Assembly (NCBI RefSeq): GCF_003987095.1
Contig: NZ_PIQA01000001.1
Span: 806,001 to 870,000, forward strand
Direction: 5' to 3'
Length of the DNA stretch: 64,000 bases
Origin: Idiomarina piscisalsi
GTDB taxonomy: Bacteria; Pseudomonadota; Gammaproteobacteria; Enterobacterales; Alteromonadaceae
Part shown: in pieces, positions 39,590 to 48,197 of the stretch
Layout: each line of letters starts with the position of its first letter
How positions within the stretch are numbered: position 1 is the first letter of the stretch
Notes under the pieces: generated by a model
The model's input: only the letters and a program-made list of their open reading frames with translations
Databases searched by the model: none
Told to the model about the DNA's origin: nothing
Made by a program: the position numbers and the translations under genes

Positions 39590-39997
39590 TTATCGAACAA
39601 CTTCAGTAGTCACTTCAATAACCCCGACGTCCAAGTCAGCAATGTCGCCAAACGCGGAGCGGGATAAGTCGATGATTCTGCCGTCAATAAAGGGGCCTCG
39701 ATCATTAATTTTAACCACGACGCTTTTATTGTTAGCGATATTGGTGACTCGAACTTTGGTGCCAAATGGCAAGGTTCTGTGAGCGGCGGTGTCTGCGAAG
39801 TGGTTATACCGCTCACCACTGGCTGTGGTTCTGAATTGGTATTTCATGGCGTAATAAGACGCCTTTCCGGAATCTTGTTTGCCAATTAAGTTATTGGGAC
39901 TCTTCGCCGGAATGGAGCTACAGCCACTCAGCACCAGCATAAATAAACCGGCGCCAAGCATGAACTTTTTTACGGAGTGTGTGGTTTTAGTTTTCAT
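39590..39997 (-). CDS. Short RlpA-like DPBB lipoprotein
   Basis: A 135-residue lipoprotein with lipobox LSGC followed by SSIPAKS. The mature part is a double-psi beta-barrel as in RlpA: ASYYAMKYQFRTTASGERYN (conserved Glu), AAHRTLPFGTKVRVTN (conserved His) and INDRGPFIDGRIIDLS (conserved Asp). These three match the catalytic residues of RlpA lytic transglycosylase, which cuts denuded glycan strands. Unlike classical RlpA there is no C-terminal SPOR domain, so septal targeting is doubtful. It is convergent with the D-threonine-aldolase-like gene (12 bases between stops). Confidence 0.82.
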   Translation of the reverse strand: MKTKTTHSVKKFMLGAGLFMLVLSGCSSIPAKSPNNLIGKQDSGKASYYAMKYQFRTTASGERYNHFADTAAHRTLPFGTKVRVTNIANNKSVVVKINDRGPFIDGRIIDLSRSAFGDIADLDVGVIEVTTEVVR

Positions 39998-40061
39998 TCC
40001 TTAATCTTACTGAGTTCCGAAAACCCTGTCTGTTAAGGGAATAAAAAGACGCCGTAAAGAT

Positions 40062-40952
40062 TTATACACTCACCTGAAAAGCTTCGCGCACGGTCGGGTA
40101 CTTAAACTCAAAACCATGATTGCGCAGCTTGTCCGGTACCACAGCTTGTCCCTCAAGTAGCATCGAAGACATTTCCCCCAAGCCAAGTTTAAGCACAAAT
40201 GCAGGCACTCTCATAAAGTGCGGTTTATTCAGTACCGACGCCAAAGTCCGGCTAAAAGCTTCATTGGCAACAGGGCCCGGGGCGGTCATGTTCACGGGGC
40301 CTGATAAATTATCGTGTTCTAACAAGTACTGCAGTGCCCGAATCATGTCCTCAAGCTGTATCCAGGACATCATTTGCTTACCTTCACCTAAAGGTCCGCC
40401 TAAACCGAATTTATAAGGTGGCAGCATTTTCGCTAACGCGCCTTCATCTTTTGCCAGCACTACGCCCGTACGAAGTAACACAACGCGAGTGGCCTTTTCT
40501 GCGGCTAAAGCCCTGCGCTCCCACTCCTGACACAGCGTCACTGCAAAGTCCGTATGCTCGGGCTTGCCCTCTTCGTTTACCGGCGAGGAGTCTCGCGGAC
40601 CGTAATAACCAATTGCAGAGCCACTCAGAAATACCTTAGGAGGCGTTTCGGCCCCCTTAATCATAGCCGCCAGCTTTTCGGTAACCTGCCAGCGGCTGTC
40701 TTTTAACGCCTGTTTGCGGGAATCGCTCCAGCGCTTGTCGGCAATACCCTCGCCCTGCAAATTGATAACAGCATCAAATTGGCCGATATCCGCCACCTCG
40801 TCCACTGAGGACAATAAGGTAACATCGTCGCCCAGTAGTTTCCTGGCACGCTCCTTATTGCGCGTGGTGACCGTAAACTTGTGCTCACTTCGGTACGTGC
40901 GAATAAACGCGGAGCCAATTAGGCCTGTACCTCCCGTCATCAAAATATTCAT
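40062..40952 (-). CDS. TIGR01777-family SDR epimerase (YfcH-like)
   Basis: A 296-residue extended SDR protein. The nucleotide-binding motif MTGGTGLIGSAFIRTY is at the N-terminus, followed by VINLQGEGIADKRWSDSRKQAL, FLSGSAIGYYGPRDSSP (~110) and the C-terminal DUF1731-like segment ending EFKYPTVREAFQVSV. The family (E. coli YfcH, human SDR39U1) has unknown substrate. It lies between the RlpA-like gene and ybbP, on the same strand as ybbP with 33 bases between, but there is no evident functional link. Confidence 0.88.
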   Translation of the reverse strand: MNILMTGGTGLIGSAFIRTYRSEHKFTVTTRNKERARKLLGDDVTLLSSVDEVADIGQFDAVINLQGEGIADKRWSDSRKQALKDSRWQVTEKLAAMIKGAETPPKVFLSGSAIGYYGPRDSSPVNEEGKPEHTDFAVTLCQEWERRALAAEKATRVVLLRTGVVLAKDEGALAKMLPPYKFGLGGPLGEGKQMMSWIQLEDMIRALQYLLEHDNLSGPVNMTAPGPVANEAFSRTLASVLNKPHFMRVPAFVLKLGLGEMSSMLLEGQAVVPDKLRNHGFEFKYPTVREAFQVSV

Positions 40953-40985
40953 CGGTCACCTCCTGAGTCAGTTACTAGCGCAAAC

Positions 40986-43490
40986 TTACGCGAGCTTGCG
41001 AATAAGTTGCGCTGTATTGCGTTTAATTAGGCGATAACATGACAAACGACCTAAAATAGCCACAGCCAAGGCTCCGCAAAGCGGTCCTACAAGCCATAGC
41101 TTCCAGTGGATTACCGGCGTCATGTTAAATACCTGGTTTTGCAATATGAACAAGGATATTTCCATCGCCAACGTGGCTATTAACCCACTAATAGCCCCCA
41201 GCACCAGGAACTCATAAGTAATACTGCGACTTAATAACTTACCGGGCGCGCCCAGCGTGCGCAGAATCACTAGTTCTTTCTGGCGTTCTTCCATGCTGGC
41301 CTGTACCTGCGCCACTAGCACTAACGCACCAGCAATAATGACAAGCACCAGTACGAACACAATGGCTAAGCTCACCTGCCCAATGACTTCTCGTATCTGA
41401 TCAATCATAGCGTCCAGATCAATCAGCGACGTTTGTGGGAACGGTTTAAAAAGCTCATACAGTTCACTTTTACGCTCTTCGTCCAACCTAAAGCTGGTGA
41501 TGTAAGTCGCTGGAAAATCCTCCAGTGTCGACGTATTGAATATCATGTAAAAGTTCGGCTGTAAGGTATTCCAGTCGGCTTTTCGCAAACTGGTGACCGG
41601 CACCGTGAATACGTCGCCACCTAAATTAAAGCGTAGTTCATCACCTACTTTAATATCCAGTCGTTCTGATACATTTAATTCGACAGAGACCTGAGGTTTA
41701 GCGTCTTCTCCCCACCACTCACCGGCGGTTAACTCGTTGTTTGGTGGTAAGCTATCGCGCCAAGTCAGTGACAGCTCTCGACCAATACCTTCACGTCCTT
41801 CTGCTTCGTCTTCATCACGCTCTTCCTTGGTGACTTCATCTCGCAGCTTTTCACCATTAATGTGAGTTAAGCGACCAGGAACTATCGGGTACAAATCAGT
41901 CGACGGAATATTTTCGCGCTCGAACATTGCCTGCATATCATCCACATTGTCCTGGGCAATATTAATGGCAAAGTAGTTCGGAGCGTCTGCTGGCAACTGC
42001 CGTTTCCAGTCTTCCAGTAAGTCGTTGCGCAAAACAATGACTAATAACAGCAACATAATCGCCGTTGAAAAGCTCAACATTTGTACACTATTTTGCGCTG
42101 CCCGACGTTGCAGGCCAGCCATTGCGAGGCGCCAGCTGCTCCCCGCCTGCATACCCGCTTTGCGGCTCGCAGATATGAATAAGCGTCCTAATCCCAGCAA
42201 GATAACAGCGGCAACGGCACCGCCGGCAAACAAAGCGGTCGATAACCACCACTGCTGACTGTAAATCACCAACAAGGCATAAATGGTGCCTCCGCTTAAT
42301 ACCCACTGCAGCCAGCGAATAGCGTTACCCGCCGTTAGCTGGCGGTGCAACACACGTAGCGGAGGAATCGAGACCAGCCTAAACAATGGGTACAGGGTAA
42401 ACATAACCGCACTGATAACACCGGTCGCTCCGGCTAATGCGTAAGGCTGCCATCCGGCTTGAGGTAAGGTCGCATCCAGTTTCTGTGCAACCCATTCAAT
42501 AACCACATATTGAATAGCCCATCCAAGCGCCATACCTACCGCCACACTCGCAGCTGTAAGTAGTAGCAAATGAAGTAAAAAGATACGACGAATCTGCTTT
42601 TTGTCCGCGCCCAGCGTTTTAAAAATAGCAACGACATCGTAGTTTCGCTGGCAATAACGCTGCGCTGCTACTGCCACCGCTGTTGCGGCCAGTACCACAC
42701 CGAGCAGGCTTGCCAGCATCATAAAGCGCTCAGCTCGATTTAAAGAACGCGATAACGGGCTATCTCCATCTTCAATACTGCGCCAGCTATGTGTGTCGTC
42801 ATTGAGTCGAGGTAACAGCCAGTCTTCGTACGCATCAATAGCGCCAGGTTCCCCAGCCATTAAGACGTTAAAACGCACACGGCTACCCGGTTGAATGAGG
42901 CCCGTTTCTTCCAGTTGAGAATGGCGAATAATCACGTTTGGACTATCAGTAAATACTGAAAAACCAACATCGGGCTCATAAGTGACGACTTTAGTGACCT
43001 TAAAACTGCTATTCCCCACCTCAATTGAGTCACCAATATCCAGCTGTAAGGCCTGAAACAGCTGTGATGCCACCCAGGCCTCGCCTTCAGCAGGCAGACC
43101 TTCAGCCACGTACCCTTTTCCAAACGGCTGGTCTGCGATTTCCAGCTCACCTCGTAGCGGGTAACCGTCGCTGACAGCTTTGATATCCACCAGAGTCATG
43201 TTCTCGCCAGAAAACGCCATGGAATTAAACACGACTTTCCAGGCTGTTTGCAGCTGCATTTGTCCGGCTTGGTCGAGCCATTCCTGGGGTATGTCACGAC
43301 GTGAGCTCAAAACACGATCCGCGGCTAAGAATTCGCTGCTGCGTTCAGTCAGTCCAGCTTGTAAGCGATCACTGAATATAGAAAGAGACAATACGGCGGT
43401 CACCGACAAAATAATTGCCAGCGCCATAATTGTCAGCTCACCTCGTTTCAGCTCCTGCTTTAGCAAACGAAACGAAATTTTATGCCACAT
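40986..43490 (-). CDS. ybbP: ABC transporter permease, FtsX/YbbP type
   Basis: An 834-residue permease with two FtsX/MacB-like transmembrane blocks. One helix lies near 20-40, a cluster near 255-400 (LGVVLAATAVAVAAQRYC...LLHLLLLTAASVAVGMAL) and the last four-helix group near 720-820. Large periplasmic domains lie between. The matching ATPase YbbA overlaps its start by 11 bases. In E. coli YbbAP is involved in lipid-like ligand handling next to TesA; direct transport activity is not settled. The length and topology match YbbP (~804). Like E. coli, tesA is divergent beyond ybbA. Confidence 0.88.
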   Translation of the reverse strand: MWHKISFRLLKQELKRGELTIMALAIILSVTAVLSLSIFSDRLQAGLTERSSEFLAADRVLSSRRDIPQEWLDQAGQMQLQTAWKVVFNSMAFSGENMTLVDIKAVSDGYPLRGELEIADQPFGKGYVAEGLPAEGEAWVASQLFQALQLDIGDSIEVGNSSFKVTKVVTYEPDVGFSVFTDSPNVIIRHSQLEETGLIQPGSRVRFNVLMAGEPGAIDAYEDWLLPRLNDDTHSWRSIEDGDSPLSRSLNRAERFMMLASLLGVVLAATAVAVAAQRYCQRNYDVVAIFKTLGADKKQIRRIFLLHLLLLTAASVAVGMALGWAIQYVVIEWVAQKLDATLPQAGWQPYALAGATGVISAVMFTLYPLFRLVSIPPLRVLHRQLTAGNAIRWLQWVLSGGTIYALLVIYSQQWWLSTALFAGGAVAAVILLGLGRLFISASRKAGMQAGSSWRLAMAGLQRRAAQNSVQMLSFSTAIMLLLLVIVLRNDLLEDWKRQLPADAPNYFAINIAQDNVDDMQAMFERENIPSTDLYPIVPGRLTHINGEKLRDEVTKEERDEDEAEGREGIGRELSLTWRDSLPPNNELTAGEWWGEDAKPQVSVELNVSERLDIKVGDELRFNLGGDVFTVPVTSLRKADWNTLQPNFYMIFNTSTLEDFPATYITSFRLDEERKSELYELFKPFPQTSLIDLDAMIDQIREVIGQVSLAIVFVLVLVIIAGALVLVAQVQASMEERQKELVILRTLGAPGKLLSRSITYEFLVLGAISGLIATLAMEISLFILQNQVFNMTPVIHWKLWLVGPLCGALAVAILGRLSCYRLIKRNTAQLIRKLA

Positions 43491-44160
43491 CCTGTGCTGC
43501 CTCCGACAACTGCCCTGCTTCCATTTGCAACACGCGCTGACAGCGCTTGGCCAGCTGCTGATCGTGAGTCACCATAATCAGCGTTGTACCGTAGTCTTTA
43601 TTGAGGTCGAATAATAATTCTTCGACCTTACCACCAGTTTTTGCATCAAGATTACCGGTAGGTTCATCTGCAAACAGAATTTTCGGCTGGCCGACAAATG
43701 CCCGTGCAATGGCAACACGTTGCTGCTCACCACCTGACAGCTGGTTGGGGTAATGGTGCCAGCGATCTTCCAGCCCAACTTTGGCTAAGAGTTCGCGGGC
43801 TTCTTTCTCTGCGCCTTTATGACCCGCCAATTCAGCCGGTAGCATAACGTTTTCCAGAGCGCTTAAACTTGGCACCAAAAGGAACGACTGAAAAATAAAG
43901 CCAACTTTGTCAGCACGAACTTTCGCGCGCTGCTCTTCATCCAATTCGCTCAGTTTTTCGTTCTCTATAAGAACCTCTCCGGAGGATGCGAGGTCTAACC
44001 CCGCAAGCAGCGACAATAACGTCGATTTACCGGAGCCTGACGCGCCGACAATGGCAACAGTCTCGCCAGCATTGATACTGACGTTAATTGGCTGCAAAAT
44101 CTGTAATGGACCCTCAGAGGTGTCTACGGTTTTTTCCAGTTGTTGAGCTTGAATGAGCAT
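43480..44160 (-). CDS. ybbA: ABC transporter ATPase YbbA
   Basis: A 226-residue LolD/MacB-type ATPase. Walker A is [16 protein letters not shown] (~39-54), the Q-loop FIFQSF (~89), the signature [15 protein letters not shown] (~142-156), Walker [14 protein letters not shown] (~160-172) and the H-loop MVTHDQQLA (~200). It powers the YbbP permease. Its start is only three bases from the divergent tesA start, so promoters of either gene must lie within the other's coding region. Confidence 0.92.
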   Translation of the reverse strand: MLIQAQQLEKTVDTSEGPLQILQPINVSINAGETVAIVGASGSGKSTLLSLLAGLDLASSGEVLIENEKLSELDEEQRAKVRADKVGFIFQSFLLVPSLSALENVMLPAELAGHKGAEKEARELLAKVGLEDRWHHYPNQLSGGEQQRVAIARAFVGQPKILFADEPTGNLDAKTGGKVEELLFDLNKDYGTTLIMVTHDQQLAKRCQRVLQMEAGQLSEAAQDVA

Positions 44161-44163
44161 AAA

Positions 44164-44781
44164 ATGAAAAACTTCCTTTTGAAAACGTGTCTATTTTTAT
44201 CACTGTTGTTAGTTATACGCAGTGTTTCCGCAAATGTCTCACTTGTCGTTTTAGGTGACAGCCTAAGCGCTGGTTACGGCCTTTCACAGGAGCAAACCTG
44301 GGTGGCCGAACTGGACCGACGCTGGGACAGCTCTCATCCCGATATTAACATCATAAACGCCAGTATTAGTGGCGAAACCACTCGTGGTGGCTTGAGCCGT
44401 TTAGAAGGCGTTTTAGAGCGTCACCAACCCGATGCTTTATTTATTGAATTAGGTGGTAACGATGGACTTAGAGGCTTTGACCTCAACACAGTTCGTTCAA
44501 ACTTGAAACAAATGATCGATAAAGCGAAGAAACAAGGCGTTAAAGTGGCATTAAGTCAGGTTATGGTGCCACCGAATTATGGCCAGAGGTTTGCTGAACA
44601 GTTTCGCCAGGTATTTAAAGAGGTTGCAGAAGAGGAAGGGGTTAAATTAGTGCCCTTTTTTATGGAGCAGATAGCGACCAATCCAGATAATGTGCAGAAC
44701 GATGGCATTCACCCAACCGCTGAAGCACAGCCCAAAATTGCTGACTTTTTAGAGCCCTACTTATTGGAATTAGCAAAATAA
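44164..44781 (+). CDS. tesA: Periplasmic acyl-CoA thioesterase I / lysophospholipase TesA
   Basis: A 205-residue SGNH hydrolase exported to the periplasm (signal peptide ~1-23, cleavage likely after VSA). The blocks are VLGDSLSAGYGL (catalytic Ser), SISGETTRGG (Gly block), ELGGNDGLRG (Asn block) and NDGIHPTAEAQ (Asp-x-x-His). It hydrolyses acyl thioesters, lysophospholipids and short esters. The frame extends to 44140, inside ybbA, but ATG 44164 gives the usual signal peptide. TesA and YbbAP are neighbours in many gammaproteobacteria, indicating a shared lipid role. Confidence 0.93.
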   Translation: MKNFLLKTCLFLSLLLVIRSVSANVSLVVLGDSLSAGYGLSQEQTWVAELDRRWDSSHPDINIINASISGETTRGGLSRLEGVLERHQPDALFIELGGNDGLRGFDLNTVRSNLKQMIDKAKKQGVKVALSQVMVPPNYGQRFAEQFRQVFKEVAEEEGVKLVPFFMEQIATNPDNVQNDGIHPTAEAQPKIADFLEPYLLELAK

Positions 44782-44787
44782 AGGCAC

Positions 44788-44810
44788 AAAAAAACCGCCT
44801 GCGGGCGGTT
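44788..44810 (-). terminator. Terminator of the tRNA-Ala/Glu cluster
   Basis: The stem AACCGCC/GGCGGTT (44793-44799 with 44804-44810), loop TGCG, is followed on the minus strand by a seven-base U run (44788-44794). It lies 19 bases after the last tRNA-Glu. On the plus strand it may also end tesA less efficiently. Confidence 0.85.
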
Positions 44811-44828
44811 GTGTGTTGTCCTGAAAAA

Positions 44829-44904
44829 TGGCGTCCCCTAGGGGATTCGAACCCCTGTTACCGCCGTGAAAGGGCGGTGTCCTAGGCCTCTAGACGAAGG
44901 GGAC
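44829..44904 (-). tRNA. tRNA-Glu (TTC), unit 1
   Basis: 76 bases; acceptor GTCCCCT with 3' AGGGGAC, anticodon loop CTTTCAC (TTC), T loop TTCGAAT, CCA encoded. It is last in the transcript and nearest the terminator. Confidence 0.98.
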
Positions 44905-44945
44905 CCTGGACTGTTTGATGTGAGCTGTGACTCTCTTAAAAGAGA

Positions 44946-45021
44946 TGGCGTCCCCTAGGGGATTCGAACCCCTGTTACCGCCGTGAAAGGGCGGTGTCCT
45001 AGGCCTCTAGACGAAGGGGAC
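44946..45021 (-). tRNA. tRNA-Glu (TTC), unit 2
   Basis: Identical to unit 1; anticodon TTC, CCA encoded. Confidence 0.98.
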
Positions 45022-45052
45022 GCAATAATCACTCTGCATCACGGTATTTGAA

Positions 45053-45128
45053 TGGCGTCCCCTAGGGGATTCGAACCCCTGTTACCGCCGTGAAAGGGCG
45101 GTGTCCTAGGCCTCTAGACGAAGGGGAC
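45053..45128 (-). tRNA. tRNA-Glu (TTC), unit 3
   Basis: Identical to unit 1; inner 107-base repeat. Confidence 0.98.
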
Positions 45129-45159
45129 GCAACAATCACTCTGCATCACGGTATTTGAA

Positions 45160-45235
45160 TGGCGTCCCCTAGGGGATTCGAACCCCTGTTACCGCCGTGA
45201 AAGGGCGGTGTCCTAGGCCTCTAGACGAAGGGGAC
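45160..45235 (-). tRNA. tRNA-Glu (TTC), unit 4
   Basis: Identical to unit 1; inner 107-base repeat. Confidence 0.98.
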
Positions 45236-45266
45236 GCAACAATCACTCTGCATCACGGTATTTGAA

Positions 45267-45342
45267 TGGCGTCCCCTAGGGGATTCGAACCCCTGTTACC
45301 GCCGTGAAAGGGCGGTGTCCTAGGCCTCTAGACGAAGGGGAC
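45267..45342 (-). tRNA. tRNA-Glu (TTC), unit 5
   Basis: Identical to unit 1; its flank toward unit 6 is the 41-base outer spacer. Confidence 0.98.
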
Positions 45343-45383
45343 GCTGGACTGTTTGATGTGAGCTGTGACTCTCTTAAAAGAGA

Positions 45384-45459
45384 TGGCGTCCCCTAGGGGA
45401 TTCGAACCCCTGTTACCGCCGTGAAAGGGCGGTGTCCTAGGCCTCTAGACGAAGGGGAC
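45384..45459 (-). tRNA. tRNA-Glu (TTC), unit 6
   Basis: Identical to unit 1; the first tRNA-Glu after tRNA-Ala in the transcript. Confidence 0.98.
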
Positions 45460-45506
45460 GCAATCAAATACTTTTAACTACTGTCGGCGCTCTACCGAAA
45501 ACAACT

Positions 45507-45582
<76 letters not shown>

Positions 45583-45620
45583 GCACCTGGCAATCACAGA
45601 CTGCCTTGACAGCGGGGCGC

Positions 45621-45650
45621 ATTCTATTTCGACCTGAGCTAATGTGTCAA
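45621..45650 (-). promoter_or_regulatory. Sigma70 promoter of the tRNA-Ala/Glu cluster with G+C-rich discriminator
   Basis: On the minus strand TTGACA (45645-45650), an 18-base spacer and TAGAAT (45621-45626) are followed by GCGCCCCGCTG. The G+C-rich discriminator is typical of stringently controlled stable RNA promoters. The remaining bases up to the can gene show nothing else. Confidence 0.75.
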
Positions 45651-45717
45651 CTATTTTTTGAAAAAATGCGACCGTTTGACGATTTTTATGGCAATTCGCT
45701 CAGTTATTCATCAAAAA

Positions 45718-46374
45718 CTATTTTTTCAGGCCGTCCGGCAGTTTTTGGTGGTAAACATGATACACCTGCTCCAACCCTTCCCGGCTGGAAACAGAAACAT
45801 TCATGTCATTCACTAAACCGTTATCCAAACGATACACCCAACCATGCAAAGTCAGCGGTTGACCACGGTCCCAGGCTTCTTGAACCACGTTTGTCTTAGC
45901 AAGATTTTTCACTTGCTCAATAACGTTTAGCTCGCAGAGACGATCGACTTTTTGAGAGTCTTCCAGAGCTGCTATTTCTTCGGCATGCTCGCGATAGACA
46001 TCACGAATGGGATAAAGCCAATGGTCTACCAAACCATGAGGTTTTGATTCCATGGCTGCTTTAACACCACCACAACCATAGTGACCCACCACCAATACAT
46101 GACGTACTTTGAGGGTTTCTATCGCAAACTGAATCACAGACAAACAGTTAAAGTCTGTCTGAATAACTTGGTTTGCCACATTTCTATGTACGAATAACTC
46201 GCCAGGGTCCATACCAACAATCTGGTTGGCAGGCACTCGACTGTCGGAGCAGCCTATCCACAAATACTCCGGCGCCTGCTGCCCTACCAAGCGCTTAAAA
46301 AAGTCAGGATCTTTCTGAACCTGCTCTTCCGCCCACGCTTTGTTGTTCTCAATCAAGTGCTTAATGTCTGGCAT
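45718..46374 (-). CDS. can: Beta-class carbonic anhydrase
   Basis: A 218-residue cytosolic zinc enzyme that interconverts CO2 and bicarbonate. Zn ligands are Cys in IGCSDSRVPAN (~42; with the Asp-Arg dyad), His and Cys in VVGHYGCGGVKAAM (~98-101). Length and sequence match the E. coli Can (YadF) type. It supplies bicarbonate for biosynthetic carboxylations. It lies downstream of gltX on the same strand with 30 bases between; co-transcription is possible. Confidence 0.95.
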   Translation of the reverse strand: MPDIKHLIENNKAWAEEQVQKDPDFFKRLVGQQAPEYLWIGCSDSRVPANQIVGMDPGELFVHRNVANQVIQTDFNCLSVIQFAIETLKVRHVLVVGHYGCGGVKAAMESKPHGLVDHWLYPIRDVYREHAEEIAALEDSQKVDRLCELNVIEQVKNLAKTNVVQEAWDRGQPLTLHGWVYRLDNGLVNDMNVSVSSREGLEQVYHVYHQKLPDGLKK

Positions 46375-46404
46375 GATGTATCCTAAGGTCGTTTTAACGC
46401 TCTA

Positions 46405-47811
46405 TTACGCGCTCTCACGCTTAGCTATAAATTCTAAAGCAAGGTCAATTCGCGCCAAAACGGTTTTTTGGGGTATTAATTCAAGGGTTTCACCTAACGA
46501 AGGAGAGTTACCTCCACCGGTAGCAGCTACCCTTAAAGGCATACCTACTTTGCCCATACCCACATCCAGGTCAGCAGCGGTTTGATTAATAGCGGCTTGG
46601 ATATTATCAGCATTCCAGTCGTTCACTGCTCCAAGCAGTTCTTTTGCCTTTAATAAAGGCTCTTTCGCTACCGGACGTAAATGCTTCTTCGCCGCCTTCT
46701 CTTCAAATTCGTCTACTGATTCGTAGAAATAACGACTAATGGCAGCCATTTCTTTCAGAGTTTTCACTCGGTCGGCCTGCAACGCAACCACTTTCTCAAG
46801 AGCAGGCCCGTGACTGGTATCCACACCGATTTGGTCAAACTGCCATTGCAACTGTGGAGCCACTTTTTCAGCCGGTAACGTTTTCATATAATGCTGATTT
46901 AGCCAGTTAAGTTTTTCGGTATTAAACGCTGACGCGGCTTTATTAACATCATCCAGCTTAAAATACTCGATAAGCTCATCAACACTGAAAATTTCCTGAT
47001 CGCCATGTGACCAGCCTAAACGCGCTAAATAGTTAATAACCGCTTCAGGTACGTAACCATCATCTCTATATTGCATTACGCTAACTGCGCCATGGCGTTT
47101 CGACAGTTTCTTACCATCATCGCCTAGAATCATCGACACGTGAGCATATTCAGGTACGGGCGCGCCTAAGGCCTTTAAGATATTAATCTGGCGCGGGGTG
47201 TTATTAATGTGGTCTTCGCCGCGCACCACATGAGTAATTTCCATGTCCCAATCATCAACAACCACACAGAAGTTATAGGTTGGCGTACCGTCGGTACGGG
47301 CAATGATCAAATCATCCAGCTCGGTATTAGCGAATTCAATACGGCCACGAATGTGATCATCGAAAACCACACTGCCCTCTTGCGGGTTACGAAAGCGAAT
47401 AACGTATTTATCACCGCCAACATTCGGGTTGTCACGGCAATGTCCGTCATAACGAGGCTTTTCTCCCGCTGCCATTTGCTCTTCACGCATTTTCTCTAAG
47501 CGCTCAGCCGAGCAATAACATTTATAAGCTTTGTCTTCTTCCAACAGCTTATCAATAAGCTCTTTATAGCGGTCAAAACGTTGAGTCTGGTAATACGGAC
47601 CACGATCCCAGTTTAATCCAAGCCACTCCATACCTTCTAAAATTGCGTCAATGGCAGGCTGTGTTGAGCGTTCGCGGTCTGTGTCTTCAATACGTAATAC
47701 GAACTCGCCGCCTTGCGCTTTTGCAACTAACCAAGAATATAAAGCGGTACGAGCACCGCCGACATGCAAATAACCTGTAGGACTGGGAGCAAAACGCGTT
47801 ACCACACTCAT
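46405..47811 (-). CDS. gltX: Glutamyl-tRNA synthetase
   Basis: A 468-residue class I synthetase. The HIGH motif is [19 protein letters not shown] (~7-25). A Zn-binding insertion lies near ~98-125 (CYCSAERL...YDGHC), and the KMSKS motif appears as KKLSKRHG (~237). The C-terminal anticodon-binding domain follows. It charges tRNA-Glu, which is present in six copies about 1 kb away, and tRNA-Val genes lie on the other side. The gltX-tRNA linkage is common in gammaproteobacteria. It is the normal GluRS, not the truncated glutamyl-Q enzyme. Confidence 0.97.
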   Translation of the reverse strand: MSVVTRFAPSPTGYLHVGGARTALYSWLVAKAQGGEFVLRIEDTDRERSTQPAIDAILEGMEWLGLNWDRGPYYQTQRFDRYKELIDKLLEEDKAYKCYCSAERLEKMREEQMAAGEKPRYDGHCRDNPNVGGDKYVIRFRNPQEGSVVFDDHIRGRIEFANTELDDLIIARTDGTPTYNFCVVVDDWDMEITHVVRGEDHINNTPRQINILKALGAPVPEYAHVSMILGDDGKKLSKRHGAVSVMQYRDDGYVPEAVINYLARLGWSHGDQEIFSVDELIEYFKLDDVNKAASAFNTEKLNWLNQHYMKTLPAEKVAPQLQWQFDQIGVDTSHGPALEKVVALQADRVKTLKEMAAISRYFYESVDEFEEKAAKKHLRPVAKEPLLKAKELLGAVNDWNADNIQAAINQTAADLDVGMGKVGMPLRVAATGGGNSPSLGETLELIPQKTVLARIDLALEFIAKRESA

Positions 47812-47938
47812 GTTTCTTCCTTTCTGTTAAACCGGTCAAAAATAATGGCGGCAAGTTTATCAAGACTGAGCGCTCAGCGCATCTGCTAATCGAAATGATT
47901 AAAATGTCAGCAAACGATACAAAGTTCGCAATTTTTAT

Positions 47939-47966
47939 TTGACAGTTTTCATCTGATCCCTATAAT
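47939..47966 (+). promoter_or_regulatory. Sigma70 promoter of the tRNA-Val pair
   Basis: TTGACA (47939-47944), a 16-base spacer and TATAAT (47961-47966), both perfect consensus, lie 38 bases before the first tRNA-Val. Confidence 0.85.
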
Positions 47967-48004
47967 GCCTCCTCGCAACGACGCAGAAGTGTCACAGTGA
48001 GAAT

Positions 48005-48080
48005 GGTTGCTTAGCTCAGTTGGGAGAGCATCGCCCTTACAAGGCGAGGGTCACTGGTTCAAGCCCAGTAGCAACCACCA
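48005..48080 (+). tRNA. tRNA-Val (TAC), copy 1
   Basis: 76 bases; acceptor GGTTGCT/AGCAACC, anticodon loop CTTACAA (TAC), T loop TTCAAGC, CCA encoded. It differs from copy 2 only at T-loop base 57 (A here). Confidence 0.97.
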
Positions 48081-48116
48081 CTTCTCTTCTTCCCCTTAGT
48101 TGCAGACCTTCAGGAT

Positions 48117-48192
48117 GGTTGCTTAGCTCAGTTGGGAGAGCATCGCCCTTACAAGGCGAGGGTCACTGGTTCGAGCCCAGTAGCAACCACCA
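48117..48192 (+). tRNA. tRNA-Val (TAC), copy 2
   Basis: 76 bases, same as copy 1 except G at T-loop position 57 (TTCGAGC). A T run (48194-48200) follows directly and may end the transcript. The end lies five bases from the convergent LysR gene. Confidence 0.97.
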
Positions 48193-48197
48193 TTTTT

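Larger units (their letters stand above)
44829..45459 (-). repeat. Tandem array of six tRNA-Glu repeats with two spacer types
   Basis: Six identical 76-base tRNA-Glu units are separated by two kinds of spacer. The outer gaps (44905-44945 and 45343-45383, 41 bases) are alike except for their first base. The inner three gaps (31 bases) are alike except for one base in the first of them. Start-to-start distances are 117, 107, 107, 107 and 117. This is the footprint of repeated unequal crossing-over. Confidence 0.9.

Noticed and set aside
44829-45459. Regular ~107-base repeats with short spacers resembling a CRISPR array
   Set aside because: Each repeat is a full tRNA-Glu with CCA; spacers are nearly identical and not unique, and no cas genes are near.
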